A stretch of 64,000 nt of DNA from Sparassis latifolia (GCA_018466975.1 CM031558.1:992001-1056000), one strand, 5' to 3'. Numbered from the stretch's first letter, positions 1 through 12,341 are shown. Notes: generated by a model from the sequence alone, not told the origin. Numbers and translations are program-made.

Positions 1-767
1 TGAGTGGTTCATGGGTGTAAGTTGGTGACGTATTCGTGGTCTCATGGACTTATCTGCCTCACTTCAGATTGGTGCATTGAAGGGCTATGAACATGCCAAT
101 TGGCTAGCGCTCAGTCTCTGGGAGCAGGTGTACCCTCACGATCTCCTATTGGCGTTGACAGACACCTTTTCAACCGAGGCTTTTTACAAGGTGGGTCATA
201 CCTTATTGGGTATTCTGACTGATGTACATTGGGATCTCCACGGTAGGATTTTATACAACATCCGGAAGAAGCCCGAAGGTGGACTGGATTGCGCCAAGAT
301 TCTGGTGATCCGTTTGTATTTGCGCCCCGCGCCCGGGAAGTCTATCAGCAGTTAGGAATAAATCTACATGACAAGACCATAATTTTTTCTGATGCCTTGA
401 ATGTGGACAAAGCACTGAAATTGAAGAAACAGTGTGATGAATTGGGCATCAATGGTGTGTTCATGACTCTGAAGTTGTTAGCATTATTCATCTGAACTCT
501 TATCAGCATCATTTGGCATTGGGACGTCGCTAACCAATGATTTCAAGAGCTTATCAAGTGGGGGTGCAGCCCAAAGCAGAGCTCTGAATATGGTTATCAA
601 ACTTGCTGCAGTAAACAGTAGACCGTGTGTGAAAATCAGTGATGAATTGACCAAGGTATAGTATTCTGTGATTTGTGAGGTAATGTCAGCTTACATGGAT
701 TTGTCAGAACACTGGTGATCCTAAAACAGTGCGCTTAGTGAAGAATATTTTTGGTATCAATGTTTAA
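1..767 (+). CDS. NPT1: Nicotinate phosphoribosyltransferase, 3' part (5' end outside the window)
   Basis: This is the C-terminal half of the enzyme that makes nicotinate mononucleotide from nicotinate and PRPP in NAD salvage. The exons I can join are 1-16, 68-190, 247-454, 507-655 and 708-767, separated by GT-AG introns of about 50 nt. They encode in order EWFMG, ALKGYEHANW, LTDTFSTEAFYK, WTGLRQDSGDP (phosphate-binding region), TIIFSDALN and SFGIGTSLTNDF, all hallmark NAPRTase blocks. The last exon ends in FGIN-V and stop, so the usual C-terminal tail (a W-x-x-G-[DN]-E-x-x-RW type ending) is missing. The end may be truncated, or a further small exon may lie in the AT-rich sequence downstream. 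Identity is firm; integrity of the 3' end is uncertain. Confidence 0.85.
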
Positions 768-1363
768 TAAATAGACCAGGATGAGAGGAAAGCAAGTCCA
801 GCAGCATTGAGCATATATTGTAGAGTTAGACAAGCATTGTGCTTTAGAAAAACTAGAGATTCCAACAAAATCCCTCTGAGATCTTGAACAAAGTCAGGAA
901 ATATTCTTCAATGCATTCAATGTAGATTTGACCTCATTACTGTGTAAAGCAAGCAATGAAAAATTGTGTATAAGAGCTAACCTTAATGATTAATTTATCC
1001 AGAAACATGGTTACATTGCCCTGAGACACCATCAAAGCCCAGCTGCTTGCCCTCACCATTCAGCAAGCGTGACATCACAGGGTTACAATTAGAATTACAC
1101 TAAAATGGAGAGCTGAAGTCCACATCATCCCAAGTTTATGTCTCTGGCGGCAGTAGACTCATCTTTCTGCTCTAGTTGAATCCTGAATCAGAAAATCAGT
1201 GAACTCTAAAGTTTCCTGATTTGTCCTCAATATCGGTGATCGAGGTTCAAGCACTTCTCGATCGTTCCCGCGAAGTTGGATAATAATTTCGCCACCACCG
1301 TAGTACATTCCCAAATTTGCACGACTTACATAGATCCATCACCGGGAAATCAACTCTCCACAC
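768..1363. other. AT-rich intergenic stretch
   Basis: This stretch separates the NAPRTase and the 3' end of the Dpb11-like gene. It is clearly more AT-rich than the flanking coding DNA from 1364 on. I see no ORF with recognisable content, no repeat array and no RNA gene. It could hold a missed terminal exon of the NAPRTase or decayed repeat DNA. Confidence 0.4.
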
Positions 1364-4300
1364 TCAAAACCCTGCAACCCGCGCACTCCGCCTCGTCGCC
1401 CCCCTTGTCTTCCCCTTCTTCCCACCGCGCCCGGCACTGGGAGCTGCAGCCACACCACTGGCGCGCTCGCGCTCGTCCACCTCCCAGACTTCCTGCTTCT
1501 CGCTCGTCAGCAGCTGCAGCAAGCGGCTCCGCTCAGACCGCTGTCCCGCGTCCTCATACGTCACCTGCAGGCTCACCCCGGCCCCAGGCTCCCCGTCTAC
1601 GAACAGGCTCACGTCCTCCTCCCCCAACGCGTACGGCCCGAACGCTGCCCGCGCCTGCATTCCCCCAGGCGCCTGAGACACTTCGGGCTGCACTGGCACT
1701 GCGTCCGCGCGCGACGGGGGCTGTGAACTTCGTCAGCACGCCACGCGCACAACGCCCACGAGCGTGTCTCGTACCTTCGCGCGGGAGGGCGGCCGCGGAC
1801 GTTTTCCTGCCCGCTGCGGCTGCGCCTTCCCACTGCTCGCGTCCTCCTCTGACGATCGTTTGCCGAGCAGCGACGAGATGCTGTCCTGCAGCCCCTTCGA
1901 CGACGTCCGTGAGAGCTTCCGCGGCGACGTCGGCGCACTCTCCGTGAGCTCGTGGTCAGGCCTCTTTAATGGTGACGGCATCTTCAGCGGCGACGGCGAG
2001 GTGGAGGACGGGATCAACTCCATCCTGTCCGGGTCACTGTCCACGGCTTTTACGGGTGTTGCTGCCGCCTCCGGCTGCTCCACCATTGTAATTAGGGTGT
2101 CGCGGGTCGCCTCCACCAGAATGCGCCCGGGTGAGGGCGCGTGCTCGCTGACAGGCTGCGTAGTCGGCCTGCGAGGGCGGGGCGGTGTGACGTACGAGAG
2201 CCCAGGCTCCACCTCTCCTCCGAGGAGCGCGTTCGGCTGCCCAAACGATTTGCCATCGCCCGCCTCCTGGATACAAGGCGCCTCCGGCAACACAGTGTCG
2301 ATGTCGGCGTCCAAGGGATCCTGCTCCGCCCACGCCTGATTATCCGCAGATGCATCTGCGTCCCGGTGATAAATGCGGTCCTCACTACGGCAGGGGATGG
2401 GCGGCGCACCGTTCGTGATGTTCGCCATCGGGCGCTCGGGCGCCATCTCCCTGCCCTTGCCCTTCCGGTCGGCGGGCGACGGGTCCACCTCCATCGCCGC
2501 TTCTGGTTCTGGTTCTGGAACAGCTGGGGTGCGATCCACGAGCGGTATGGCGCCGGTGGTCGCCACGTCTGTTACCCACGACATGTCGACGATCGGGACA
2601 CCCCATTCTCGTGCCTTCTCCACCTTCGCCCCCGTCCGGGACGGGCACAGCAGATGTGTCGAGCGGCGCGAGAAGTTAGGGGCGATATTCACACCTGCAG
2701 AAACAGATCATATATAAACGCCGTCTCTGCATAGCGGAACGAGAACGTACCGAGCGCGCGTGCTAGTCTGCGCACCCAGCACGCCTCGGACTGGTCGAGC
2801 CCTGAGAAACTGAGGTTGATGTTCTCGGCACCTGCAGAGCTCAACATCAACAACCGGTTCGACTAACAAAGAGATGGAATGCGCACCATCAATGGGGGTC
2901 CTTATCTTCAGAGGCGAAAATGAGACATGTTCCGTCGGCTCGCACACGCGTTCCTGGAAAATACATCGCTCCAGCCAGCACTCCGTTCTGTACTTATGTC
3001 GCACTCGTTCATCGCCTTCTGCCCGATACAGACTGCTCCCACTGGGACCGGAAAACCGATTATTACGACAAATATCAGGAGAAGTGATGTGCCCACCTGA
3101 TCAGTCGTACTATGATATAGTCTACCTCCTCGTCCGGCGCATCGTCCGAGACGAGGGAGCCTCCTCCCTCTTCCAAAGCGGTCCGAACGTTCTGGCAGCG
3201 AGCCTCGCCCAACGTTCTGAACTTCAACCCAGCGAAGAGATTGGACGACCCAGAAGATGACGACGACGCGCTGGGCTCCCCATCACTTGTCATCTGGCCT
3301 TTGCGAGGGCTCGAAGCATTAACTGACGATGTCGAAGCAACCGGCGCAGCAGCATCATCTCCCCCCACATGGACACTCGCTGTACGACGTCCGAGGAAGG
3401 ACGAGCATCCGGGCAAGGTCGCTACGCGCTGGAACGGCTGGCGTGGTGCCGACATGCTCCGGGACGCAGGGGCGAACGAGTTGGCGCGCCGGAATGATGA
3501 GAGCGCACTCGTGGGCACCGCGGGAGCCCCGGGAGCGCCTGGCCTCTGCGAAGCAATCCTAGAGACGTGCTCGGCCTTGCTCCGTGTGGGCGACGTTTGG
3601 CGGGAAGGGGGTCTCCAGTCGTCCAGCCCGAGGTCCACCTTTTCTCGTGCGGTTTGTGACTTCGATGGGCTGCGCACGAGCTTGTCCCCCATGATTTCGA
3701 ACCCGCGCGGCCTGAGGAGGCTTTCCCATATTTGTAGCATTACAGCGGGCACGCGCTTTACGGATGCAATCTCCTCGTCGCCGTCGTCAGCGAGCAGATT
3801 GCCCGAGTCTGTTGGATTTTGGCGCTCCTCGGGAGCTGGCGATGAGGAAGCTGGAGGAGACGTCGCCGCTATCATGCGAATTCAATCAGGAGTAGATAAC
3901 ATGGAAAAACGCGACTGCTCACGTTCAGGTAGTGATCTCCGTTTTGGAGGGGGCTTCGACACATGATACGCCTGCTCGTCAAACCTGCCTGTCGACTTTG
4001 GGTTGAGTGATTGCAATATGTCCCGAATCGAAGTCACTTACCGCAGAATTCTAATGAATCCCAGAACCACTCCTCCCAGACCAAGTGGATGTTCGCCTCC
4101 CTCCGCTGGTTGAATTTCTCGGCATACCGCATCTTTTCGGTAACCTCCTCTTGCTTGCTCGAACATAGCAAGTGTGTCACCTTCACAGGCCTCTCGAGGT
4201 TCTTGACGTAAACACCCCCCTGCCCTCGCAATAGTCGGTTAATCTCCGTACGCCGGTCGACCTCCTCGATACCGGATAGAGAGAGGATCACTCCTTCAAA

Positions 4301-5152
4301 AAGAGGAAGACGGTGTTCCTCAATGCTCTGTTTTCCAAGAATATCAGGAACCTATATGGTATAATGAACACGCACGTACCCACGCACCTCTGCTAGGTCA
4401 AAATCATCACCTCTTAACCAAACTTCATGACACGAAGTGATCCAGGACGGCCGCATGATAGATATCTTGTTCTCCAGCGCGCACTACAAAATGTCATGTC
4501 AATAGTTACAGTGCCATAGTTGCAGGACGTCGACAGACCCTGTACTTGGCACTGCCAGGTTCCTCTGCAAGGAGGTGGGTAACTTTGTCTGTGAGATCGG
4601 GAATACATGTTGCTCCCAGTTCGATGGCCTGCTTAAATAATGAGGTCTGTCGCCAGAAGTTGTATCAGCACTGTATAAGTTCTTCGTGTTCCGACAAAAT
4701 AATTTAGAGTGTCTATCATGGCAGAAGAGCTGGTGAGGTGTTTCCGGTACCACCTGCTCGACCTGACATGGACTCATATGGTGGCTGTACAACCGCCGCG
4801 GTGGACGGCAGTGATGCTAACTTCCCAATTACTCAAGGCAAAAGTGTTTCATGCTCCCTTTTCAAATGGAAACATGACACGCACCTTGTCGCTAATTCCG
4901 GTCGCACACAGAACGACTTCTCGGAAAGGTCTGGGACACAAATCCACGAAACTTGCGTCTATATCCGCATCTGAGCCAGGTTCATGAACCCATGTCGGGG
5001 GAGGAGTGACGTCCTTCGAACGTCTAGCCGCAGGAGCAGCTGGCCGAAGCTTGACGTTCGGAACCTGAAGAGGCTAAGTTAGGGGATTATGGTAATATCG
5101 CCAAGCGGTATAAAACAACCTTGGCGGATTTATTAGTACGTCTCAGATTCAT
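1364..5152 (-). CDS. dpb11: BRCT-repeat replication/checkpoint scaffold, Dpb11/Rad4/TopBP1 family
   Basis: This is a scaffold that links CDK-phosphorylated Sld proteins to the replisome and activates checkpoint kinase, acting in the nucleus. Read on the minus strand, exon 1 is short (MNLRRTNKSAK, ATG at 5152). Four BRCT units follow. BRCT1 contains CPRPFREVVLCATGI, TDKVTHLLAE and KYRCALENKI. BRCT2 contains LPLFEGVILSLSGIE, VTHLLCSS and HLVWEEWFWDSL. BRCT3 runs from NLFAGLKFRTLG to YRTECWLERCIF. BRCT4 contains INLSFSGLDQSEACWV, STHLLCPSRTG and GVPIVDMSWV. Four BRCTs match the fungal Dpb11/Rad4 layout. A Ser/Pro-rich linker lies between the pairs and a basic tail follows BRCT4. The last exon (to the stop at 1364) encodes VTYEDAGQRSERSRLLQLL and then a KKGKTRGATRR end. 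About ten introns are present; exact joins are inferred. Confidence 0.88.
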
Positions 5153-5505
5153 GAAGATGCAACAAGATTGGCGTTGCAAACAGGTATTGGGCCAGTATTT
5201 GAAGGCCACTTGTAATTAGTAGGTCGCGCACGCGGGGCGTCACTAATATCAGGATTTTCAGACCAACAGAGTTATAGTTTCAGATATACGTGTCGTCCGG
5301 AGGTTTGAGTGCGACGCTGCTGGATATATCAGCGACGGGAGCCGGAGAGAGGAGCTGGCGCGGTACTAGTAATCAACAGTCGCGGCGGTCCTGACGCGAC
5401 CACAAGCGCCTAGCAAACTTCAGGGCCGGCTTTATCGTGTGTGGGTCACGAGACTTCGCCTCGACATTCCGTTGTCGCCCACGAACACATACTGTGCCCG
5501 CAAAC
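5153..5505. promoter_or_regulatory. Shared promoter region between divergent dpb11 and mrpl33
   Basis: These 353 bp lie between two divergent start codons, so both promoters must be here or overlap the first exons. I see no convincing TATA box or repeated operator-like motif. Confidence 0.4.
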
Positions 5506-5916
5506 ATGTCTTCCTCTGCTCTGTCACTACTTTCTCTATCCCTACAAGCATGCAGAGCCGTTCACCATCCTGCCCGGAATTCCTTCCGACTGCTTGCCAC
5601 TGCGGCACCGAACCCCGAAACCACTCAGTCCGAGCCTAACACACACTTTCGCATAACCCTCCGCCGTTCCGCGATTTCCCTGCCCAAGAAGATCAAGGGC
5701 ACACTCTTGGCACTGGGGATTCATCGGCGCATGCAGACGGTGTACCACAGACATGATCCAGAGACGGCCGGCAAGATCTTGCGGGTGAAGGAGTTGGTCG
5801 AGGTGCACAACGTCCCCGCGTCAGCTGTGAGGACTAAGACGGAGCAGAGGCGCGAGAGGAAGGCAAGCAGGGGTTACGCAGTAGTTGGGTCGAAGTTGGA
5901 AGATGCGGGGCTATGA
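5506..5916 (+). CDS. MRPL33: Mitochondrial large-subunit ribosomal protein uL30m (L33 of yeast)
   Basis: This is an intron-free 136-residue protein of the mitochondrial ribosome large subunit. The first about 40 residues are rich in Ser, Ala, Leu and Arg with no acidic residue, as expected for a matrix-targeting presequence. The uL30 core follows: FRITLRRSAISLPKKIKGTL, then LGIHRRMQTVYHRHDPETAGKI and VKELVEVHNV. An upstream in-frame ATG at 5437 would add 23 residues. I prefer 5506 because it starts directly at the targeting-like sequence. The protein is slightly longer than bacterial L30, as usual for the mitochondrial form. Confidence 0.9.
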   Translation: MSSSALSLLSLSLQACRAVHHPARNSFRLLATAAPNPETTQSEPNTHFRITLRRSAISLPKKIKGTLLALGIHRRMQTVYHRHDPETAGKILRVKELVEVHNVPASAVRTKTEQRRERKASRGYAVVGSKLEDAGL

Positions 5917-6287
5917 TGGTGCGCAGCCACAATGAGGGACTACAGTGTGCGTGTGTATTTGTGCTGGCGGCAAATGCTCAGTGTTCTGATGCGAATGCAG
6001 AACCCGCTGTCTTGCATTTATCTCTCCCTTTCCAATTGTCTTGCAGGATTATGCCGTCGCACTGTTGCCTATGTCATTTTTTGGGGGCAGACAACCTGAG
6101 GGCAGGAATACTGGTCCCCAAGACGAACTGCCGAGGCGTTGCCCATATTGGCATCCTTCTGCCAGAGATGTGTAAACCGTCCATTGGGGGTAATAAATAT
6201 AATCATACATGGTTGAGACTATCCAAGACAAGTGATAAATTGGTGCTCTAAGGGTAAAAAAAGGCAAGCAGACGGGCTGAGCCAAGC
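5917..6287. other. Convergent intergenic region between mrpl33 and the P450
   Basis: Both flanking genes end here, so these 371 bp should hold their 3' UTRs and polyadenylation signals. A short AT-rich stretch containing AATAAATATAATCA lies near 6191-6204. The open frames across it look like noise. Confidence 0.4.
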
Positions 6288-8644
6288 TCAAGTAGCCCGG
6301 TACGGCTTCACCAGCAACGGCATCTGGCTACCCTTCTCCTTCTCATTGCGGAGAAGAGGGCGTGTTACTATTCCCGATTTCCTCATGATCTCCTCAACCG
6401 GCACAGCAAGCTCATACTCGAAGGCACGGACAAGCGTAAAAACGAGACATTTCATCCTGTGACGGTGGATCTGGAGATAAGAGACGCACAGACGACTGGA
6501 CGTGGACACTTACTCTATCAGGGGAAAACGGTAGCCAATGCATGCATGTGGGCCCCCGAGGAAGGACATGAGATTGCCCCACACGCCAGGAATGCTGGCG
6601 ACGGCCTCTGGGACACCCTCAATCCAGCGATCAGGCCTGATGAAATCATTTAGCATGATTAGCTACTTCGTCGATTCCACGTACCTGAATTCATGCGCGT
6701 CTTCGCCCCAAAGCGCCTTCGATCTATTCACGGCGAGGATCGGGATGAAGATATTGGAGCCCTTGTCGATTCTGGACATAAGGTCAGTCAGTGTACAAGG
6801 TAGGTATAATCAGCACGAACCTAATGCTATCGTGTACCTCTCCGCGAGTGTCAACAAAAGGTGTGTTCAGAGGGATAATATCTTCCTCCGTAGCGATCCG
6901 GATGGTCGACGGGACGGGGGCGTGTATTCGCATTGTCTCGCGCACAACCGCCTCCAGGTAAGGCAGTTCCTGCAGCTCGTCCATGGAAGGGTTCTCAGTG
7001 GGTACGCTAAGTAATTCATCGCGCAACTTCTCCTGCACTTCTGGCACCTGCGAGAGCGCGAAGAGACACCACATAGTCGCCGTGCTCGTCGTCTCGTGTC
7101 CAGCCACCAGGAACCTAAGGTTCAGCTGCATAAAAATCTGACAGATAAGTGATGTAACCTACGTTGGGACCTCTGCAAATTTTCCAATTATAAACATGTT
7201 GAAAATGGGAAAGACAGATGGACTTACGAGCGAGGACATCCGCATCTGTGAGCCTCTGACTTTCAGGGATATCAATTGCCATGTTTGCCTTGAGGAGCAG
7301 AGTGAGCAAGTCGCGACCGCCGAGTCTCTCGTCTTTCTTCCCGGCCTGCGCTGCCTTCAAGAGAGCCTCCTTCTTCTGAGCTAGCAGTTGCATGCCGATC
7401 TCCTTCATCTTGGCCTGAGCTGCATCAGTGCGCTTTGACATTTCGGTCGGCTGTAAGATGGTGAGTCCGCATGTAGAACAGTACCGCCAATACACCGAAT
7501 GACCTACAATCCTGCGAAATATAGGCACCCATGACCGCAATAGCTGGAAGACCGGGTATCTGTTGCTTGCCAGGTTTGAGAAGACGAAGTTGAAGGCTTC
7601 ATATAGTTCGTTGGGCTTCCCATGCGGGTTCAAAGCATGGAATTCATAGTTAAATCCTGGGCGTTCAATTCAAAATTTGTCCGGAAGATCGTTCCGCAAA
7701 AGTGTCTCACCCGCCAAACCGATGGAATCAAGAGTCATCTGACTCAAACCTTCGATGACGTTGATCCGGGCTGATCCAGAACTTGCAGCGATCTTGTCAC
7801 TCCAGACATCGCGCAACTTCATGCATCGTTAATTCGACAGATCAACTCAAAGGTGATAATCTTGAGCTTACTTCGCGGGCCTTTTCCAAGAAGATTTCGG
7901 TCAGTTCACGCACTTGAGCAGGTCCAAATGCAGGATTCTGAATGAGCGTCAAGTCAGAAACTGCTCCAGGAGCAATGGGAATTTACACGCCATAATTCTT
8001 CTCTAATTTTAGGAGGGTAACGCTGTGAGTACCTCTGTATAAACCGGGATTTGAACAGTCAGACATACTTGCTGACGGTGCTGTTCGCCTGGGAGTAAGA
8101 GCAGTCAGCTTATCAGGCTGGAAGAGATTGGCAGGGACTAATTGCAACAAACCTTCCACGACCAGAAGACCTATGGACCGCCCAAAAGTCAGATTCCATA
8201 ATTTCAAGCACGGCATAATAACGTACCTGGTCCAAGCACTTGAGACAGGTTGAAACGGGTATGTTCTGGCTTCTCATAATTCATGGAGTGGCTGAGGACA
8301 TGGTTCAAGGCTCTCATGTCCATAGTAAACAAACGATCGAGCTACCAGAAGGTTGTATATCAGTATGCCGATCCTGGTGAAGGGGGTATGTGTACATTGA
8401 AGAATCCATGATATTTGATAGTAGGGCCGTAGCGTTCAACCCATTCCTCATGCAGAACAGAGTGTTCGGCGTCGAATATGGCCTTCATGTTGCCCCATAA
8501 CCAATGCGAGCTGGGAGGCCCAGGAAGATAGCGCAACGACGAATTGTAACGCCAAATCAGTATTTTAACAAGTTTCCAGAACGTGAAGAAGACTACAGCG
8601 AGCCCTAAGGACAGAATCAGTCGAGAGAGAGTAAATATCGCCAT
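6288..8644 (-). CDS. Membrane-bound cytochrome P450 monooxygenase
   Basis: This is a heme-thiolate monooxygenase, probably anchored in the ER by the N-terminal helix ([21 protein letters not shown]), followed by the proline-rich hinge LPGPPSS. Joining about 13 exons gives about 548 residues, a full-length fungal P450. Diagnostic motifs are the I-helix oxygen-binding AGHETTST, the K-helix ExxR ([12 protein letters not shown]), the HEFRPDRW block and the heme-binding loop [10 protein letters not shown] with the axial Cys. N-terminal landmarks include the segment ending in GLLVVEGEQHRQQ and [13 protein letters not shown]. To restore the expected RRIM between HRQQ and NPAFGP, a 12-nt microexon at 7991-8002 is needed, and the intron after it would be GC-AG. 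All other joins are ordinary GT-AG. Substrate unknown; the sequence resembles wood-decay fungal P450s of the CYP4-like type, but I cannot assign a CYP family. Confidence 0.9.
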
Positions 8645-9442
8645 GGTTGACGATGCAGATAATTCGTGAACAGTTTAGTGTCTCTTGCTGCAGATCCTGG
8701 CAAGCCTGGCGGTATGTGACAAGGTGGACGTGGTTACCGGACGACTTAAGTACCTTCCTCTCAATCACAAGTGAAAGTACCATATCAACGGCTTCGGACG
8801 CGTCTGCGCAAGCCGAGCTGAGCAATCTTTCATCCCTCCGCAGCAGAGTCGCAAGTCTCATCCTGACAACTCACGCGCTCACGTCTAGTTCATGATCGCA
8901 GCAGACTCGCTCGACCGGCGAGGCGAAAGCTATACATATTACAGTACCGGGCCGTGAGTTCTTGGGGCCGTGAACTTTCTCAAGATCATGCCGCCTAGGT
9001 TATGATGCAATTACTCTTACTTATGGGGCCCGGCAGCTAAGCGCAGATGTAGAAGAAAGCGACGAAAGTCCGTAGTGATTAGTCTCCCGAAGGCAAACCA
9101 AGAGGTGGGGAGGACGGTCACAATATACGTAGTGATGCCAATATCCTGCACCGCTTTTACTTATTACTTGTTGTACCAAGTTGGATCGCCCTAGTGCTTC
9201 TCCGAGATATTCGGGATCGAATCGAGTTAGGTGCGCGGAAAACACATACTAAATTAGGAGACTCCGGCGCACTCAGTGACATGAGCTTGGCACGAGCTCG
9301 GTCGGCTGCAGCCATCATGGCAAGCCTGCTTCGACGAAACCTTGCCCGGCGTTTACATACTGATCTTCGACTGCTCGCGCGTTTCCTACCCTCCATCGAG
9401 TTTTGCCACTGCTCAGGCGTAGGTTGAGACAAATCCTCAGGC
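8645..9442. promoter_or_regulatory. Divergent intergenic region between the P450 and the deaminase-MYND gene
   Basis: This is a 798-bp gap between divergent start codons. Possible TATA-like AT runs occur (for example near 8930-8942). Open frames across it lack recognisable protein content. It should contain both promoters; nothing else is evident. Confidence 0.35.
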
Positions 9443-12341
9443 ATGGCACCCTTTCTCTGGAACGACGAGGAGCAATTTATAGCACTGGTCAATCTATTAT
9501 CTCTGCGAAATGGCGGGCAGCTGGACGCAGGTTCGGGAGAGGACGATGTGCTGAACCATTCCGATGAAGTTGATATCGATGATGGTGATACTGTCCATCC
9601 TCATCTGATGTCTGGAGTCGACGATGACTGCCTGAAACGCAAGGTTTTGGATAGGATGGCGGAGGTTGCTTCCCGGGACAAGGGCGGTAGACAGGTTTCC
9701 TGCGCTATCCTGCAAGAGAAGGACGATGCGATCACCATCTATCTTTCTCGGAACGAAGGCTTCGACAAAACCGACAAGGATTTTTTCAAGAAGACGGAAA
9801 AGCTGCTTGCAGCGATATGCACTCAGACGAGTACGTTGTACGTCTGCACAAAATGGAGTTTATGAGCTCACGAACAAACGGTTTTAAGATGAGGACGCAC
9901 AGCCAGCTCAGGATGCATTATGGAAGAGAATGCTCCAATACAACGAACCTCGTCTTGAGCAGTATGTTCGCAGCCTCAGAGAAAATCTTCGTTCTTTCAG
10001 AGGCAGGGATAGCGGGACTATTCCGTCCTGGTCTGTTACCCTAGAGCACGACGGTGATGTTGTCGATGACAACCAACTCGGTCCGTACACCGAGCAGACT
10101 CATGAATCCTACATGGCTTTTGCGCGGAAGAAATTGGACGAACTGTCCGACATCGTCGAGTCACCAAACAAGCGAACCCCTGCTGATACCAGGCGTCTTC
10201 TTGTCGAGAAGTCGCATTCCATGCGCCATTTGAGCTCTGTCAAAATATTCATCAAGGCTTGCTCGAGCACATCGCTCGCTAACAAGCTCTTATCGGACAT
10301 TCTCTTCCTGGGGCGTCTTCGATCTGCGTATCTCACCTTCATCGACGCCGCGCACAACATCGCCGCGTTCACCAGCACATCCATCGTGCTCGTTGTAGCT
10401 CCAAAGCCACGGGCTCCGCCTCTTCGTCCCCACCCTTTGGCTGACGTATTCAAAGGTTTAGCATTGCCATACGACGACGCATCCATTCGAAAGCACGTGC
10501 ATCCTAAATTCACGTTGCCAATGTTGCAGGAGAAATACGCTAAGCTTCTGGAGAAAGCTGCGAAACTGAAGCTTCCCACTCATGCGGAGGTGCAACTGAT
10601 CGTTCACCTGTTGAAGCTCGGTATCGTCGATGCCGAGGTTTTCCCATACATTGGTTGCAGTAAATTGACCTGCTTCCTGTGTTCCTCTTTTCTTCGGAGC
10701 CGGGCTGGTCCGAAGTTCAAAACCAGGGGCTGTCATGGAAAGCTCTACACTCTATGGTCCGTCCCTGACACCGAGGACTTGACCGAATCCGCGGCAACGG
10801 TGTTGTCATCTTCCTTGGCAGCCATGAGGAGTATACTTATCAGCGAGATTTTGAAGCCGATTCAAGCTCGAGTACATGTCGCAGAATCTTCTGCTGGTTA
10901 TACAGCCCAGAATTCTGTGCAAACAAGATATCTGCATATGTTACAGGAAAGACGGGCTCGTGAAGCTGAGTTCAACTTCCTACGCCAGAATTGGTCGTCT
11001 GCCATCAGGTATGTTCTGCGGACTTCTAAAGTTTCTTCCCGTCGGACGAACTGACATCTTCCCAGTAAGGATGGGTTGCCCACTGAACAGATGGAGGATG
11101 AGGAGGATGAGGAGGATAACAATCCCGACCAGAGAACTGCAGTTGAGGCACCAATCTTTGGCGAATGTGAACAATGCGAAACGGAGACATCGAGAAAATG
11201 CTCCAAGTGCAATCGACCTTGGCTGTGCAGTGAAAGCTGCGAACGGCTTTACGACTCTCCGTACCATAACTTTCTATGTGCCATTGACCGGCCGCTCGAT
11301 TCTGCGGATTATCTATACCTGGCCTGCCTCAAGGACACCTTCCCTGACGATTCAGACACTCTCAACGATTATGGGTTCAGCAGGCTATTGTCAGTCGGAG
11401 ATCAATCCAAGCTCCTCGGATTGTACAGAGGAGTTTTCCTGTATATGAACACCAACGTTCGAGATCTGCACAAGTGGCAGTTGGAAGGCACGTTGGCGGC
11501 GAACATCATCGCAATGTATGAAAAGATACCCGAAGGTAGCAGAGGTGGTTACTATCCTTGGTTCTTGCAAAATCGGCATATCGTCGACTCGACCTCTGCT
11601 GAGATTGATCCACACGAAATGCAGAATACCTTCTTCGCTATTGCACGCCCTTATCTCGACCCTGCCGACAAAGACAAGGCAGTGCAGGAATTTACCCCTC
11701 AGGCGAAGCGCGATTCATTTATGCTGTATGCGCTGTTACTGCGGGGTTGGCATCCGGATCCTGTGTCTCTCCCTGACCTTTTCTTCGATTTCGGTTTCTG
11801 CACATGCAGGGAGACTCCCCTTGCTTTTCTGTACTTGGATCTGATCAAAAGATGCACGTTCACGGAGTTCTGGAAGGCGCACCAATCGAACAGCCTCATT
11901 CCTTTGTTCGATGCCTATGGGCTAGCACAGCATCGAAAGAGGATGCCACATCTCGAGGCGTTTTTGGCTGTCGGCTCGAACGTGAATGATTTCCGACCTT
12001 CTGTCTGGAACCTCGTCCTCTTTTTGAACACGGAAGGTGCGGACGCACCTCGATACCTCTTGGTGGACTACGGCTTCCTGAATTGTGATAATGCGAAAGA
12101 GAAGCTGGATTTGAAGGAGGTTTACACCCGTCTTCTGAAGAAAGTCGACCCCATGGATTTGCACAACGCGTGCATCACTGGCCGACTCTATGACTTCGCG
12201 TCTCGACATACTCCTTTATCTCATCGCTTCCAACGTCTGATGAGAAATCCCTATCCATTGCCAGGTTGTTCGTTTGCAGGCATGTGTGCCGCGAACGTGA
12301 GTATTAAAATGGAAGGTCTTCATATAGTCACCGCGCCTTAA
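9443..12341 (+). CDS. Deaminase-like (OTT_1508 type) protein with C-terminal MYND zinc finger
   Basis: Three exons (9443-9830, 9889-11008, 11066-12341) join in frame to 927 residues. The middle carries a zinc-dependent deaminase signature: THAEVQL with the metal His and catalytic Glu near residues 361-363, then IGCSKLTCFLC with the metal Cys pair near 391/394. This pattern, SKxxCxxC rather than PCxxC, is that of the OTT_1508-like deaminase family found in fungi and in bacterial toxin systems. A complete MYND finger follows at 537-574 (C537, C540, C548, C551, C557, C561, H570, C574). The last about 350 residues form a conserved-looking globular region that I do not recognise. An acidic linker (EDEEDEED) precedes the finger. 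Substrate and biological role are unknown. The stop may be preceded by another intron near 12299. No signal peptide. Confidence 0.75.

Noticed and set aside
1764..2339. 191-codon plus-strand frame opposite dpb11
   Set aside because: Shadow of the BRCT4 exon; no motif.
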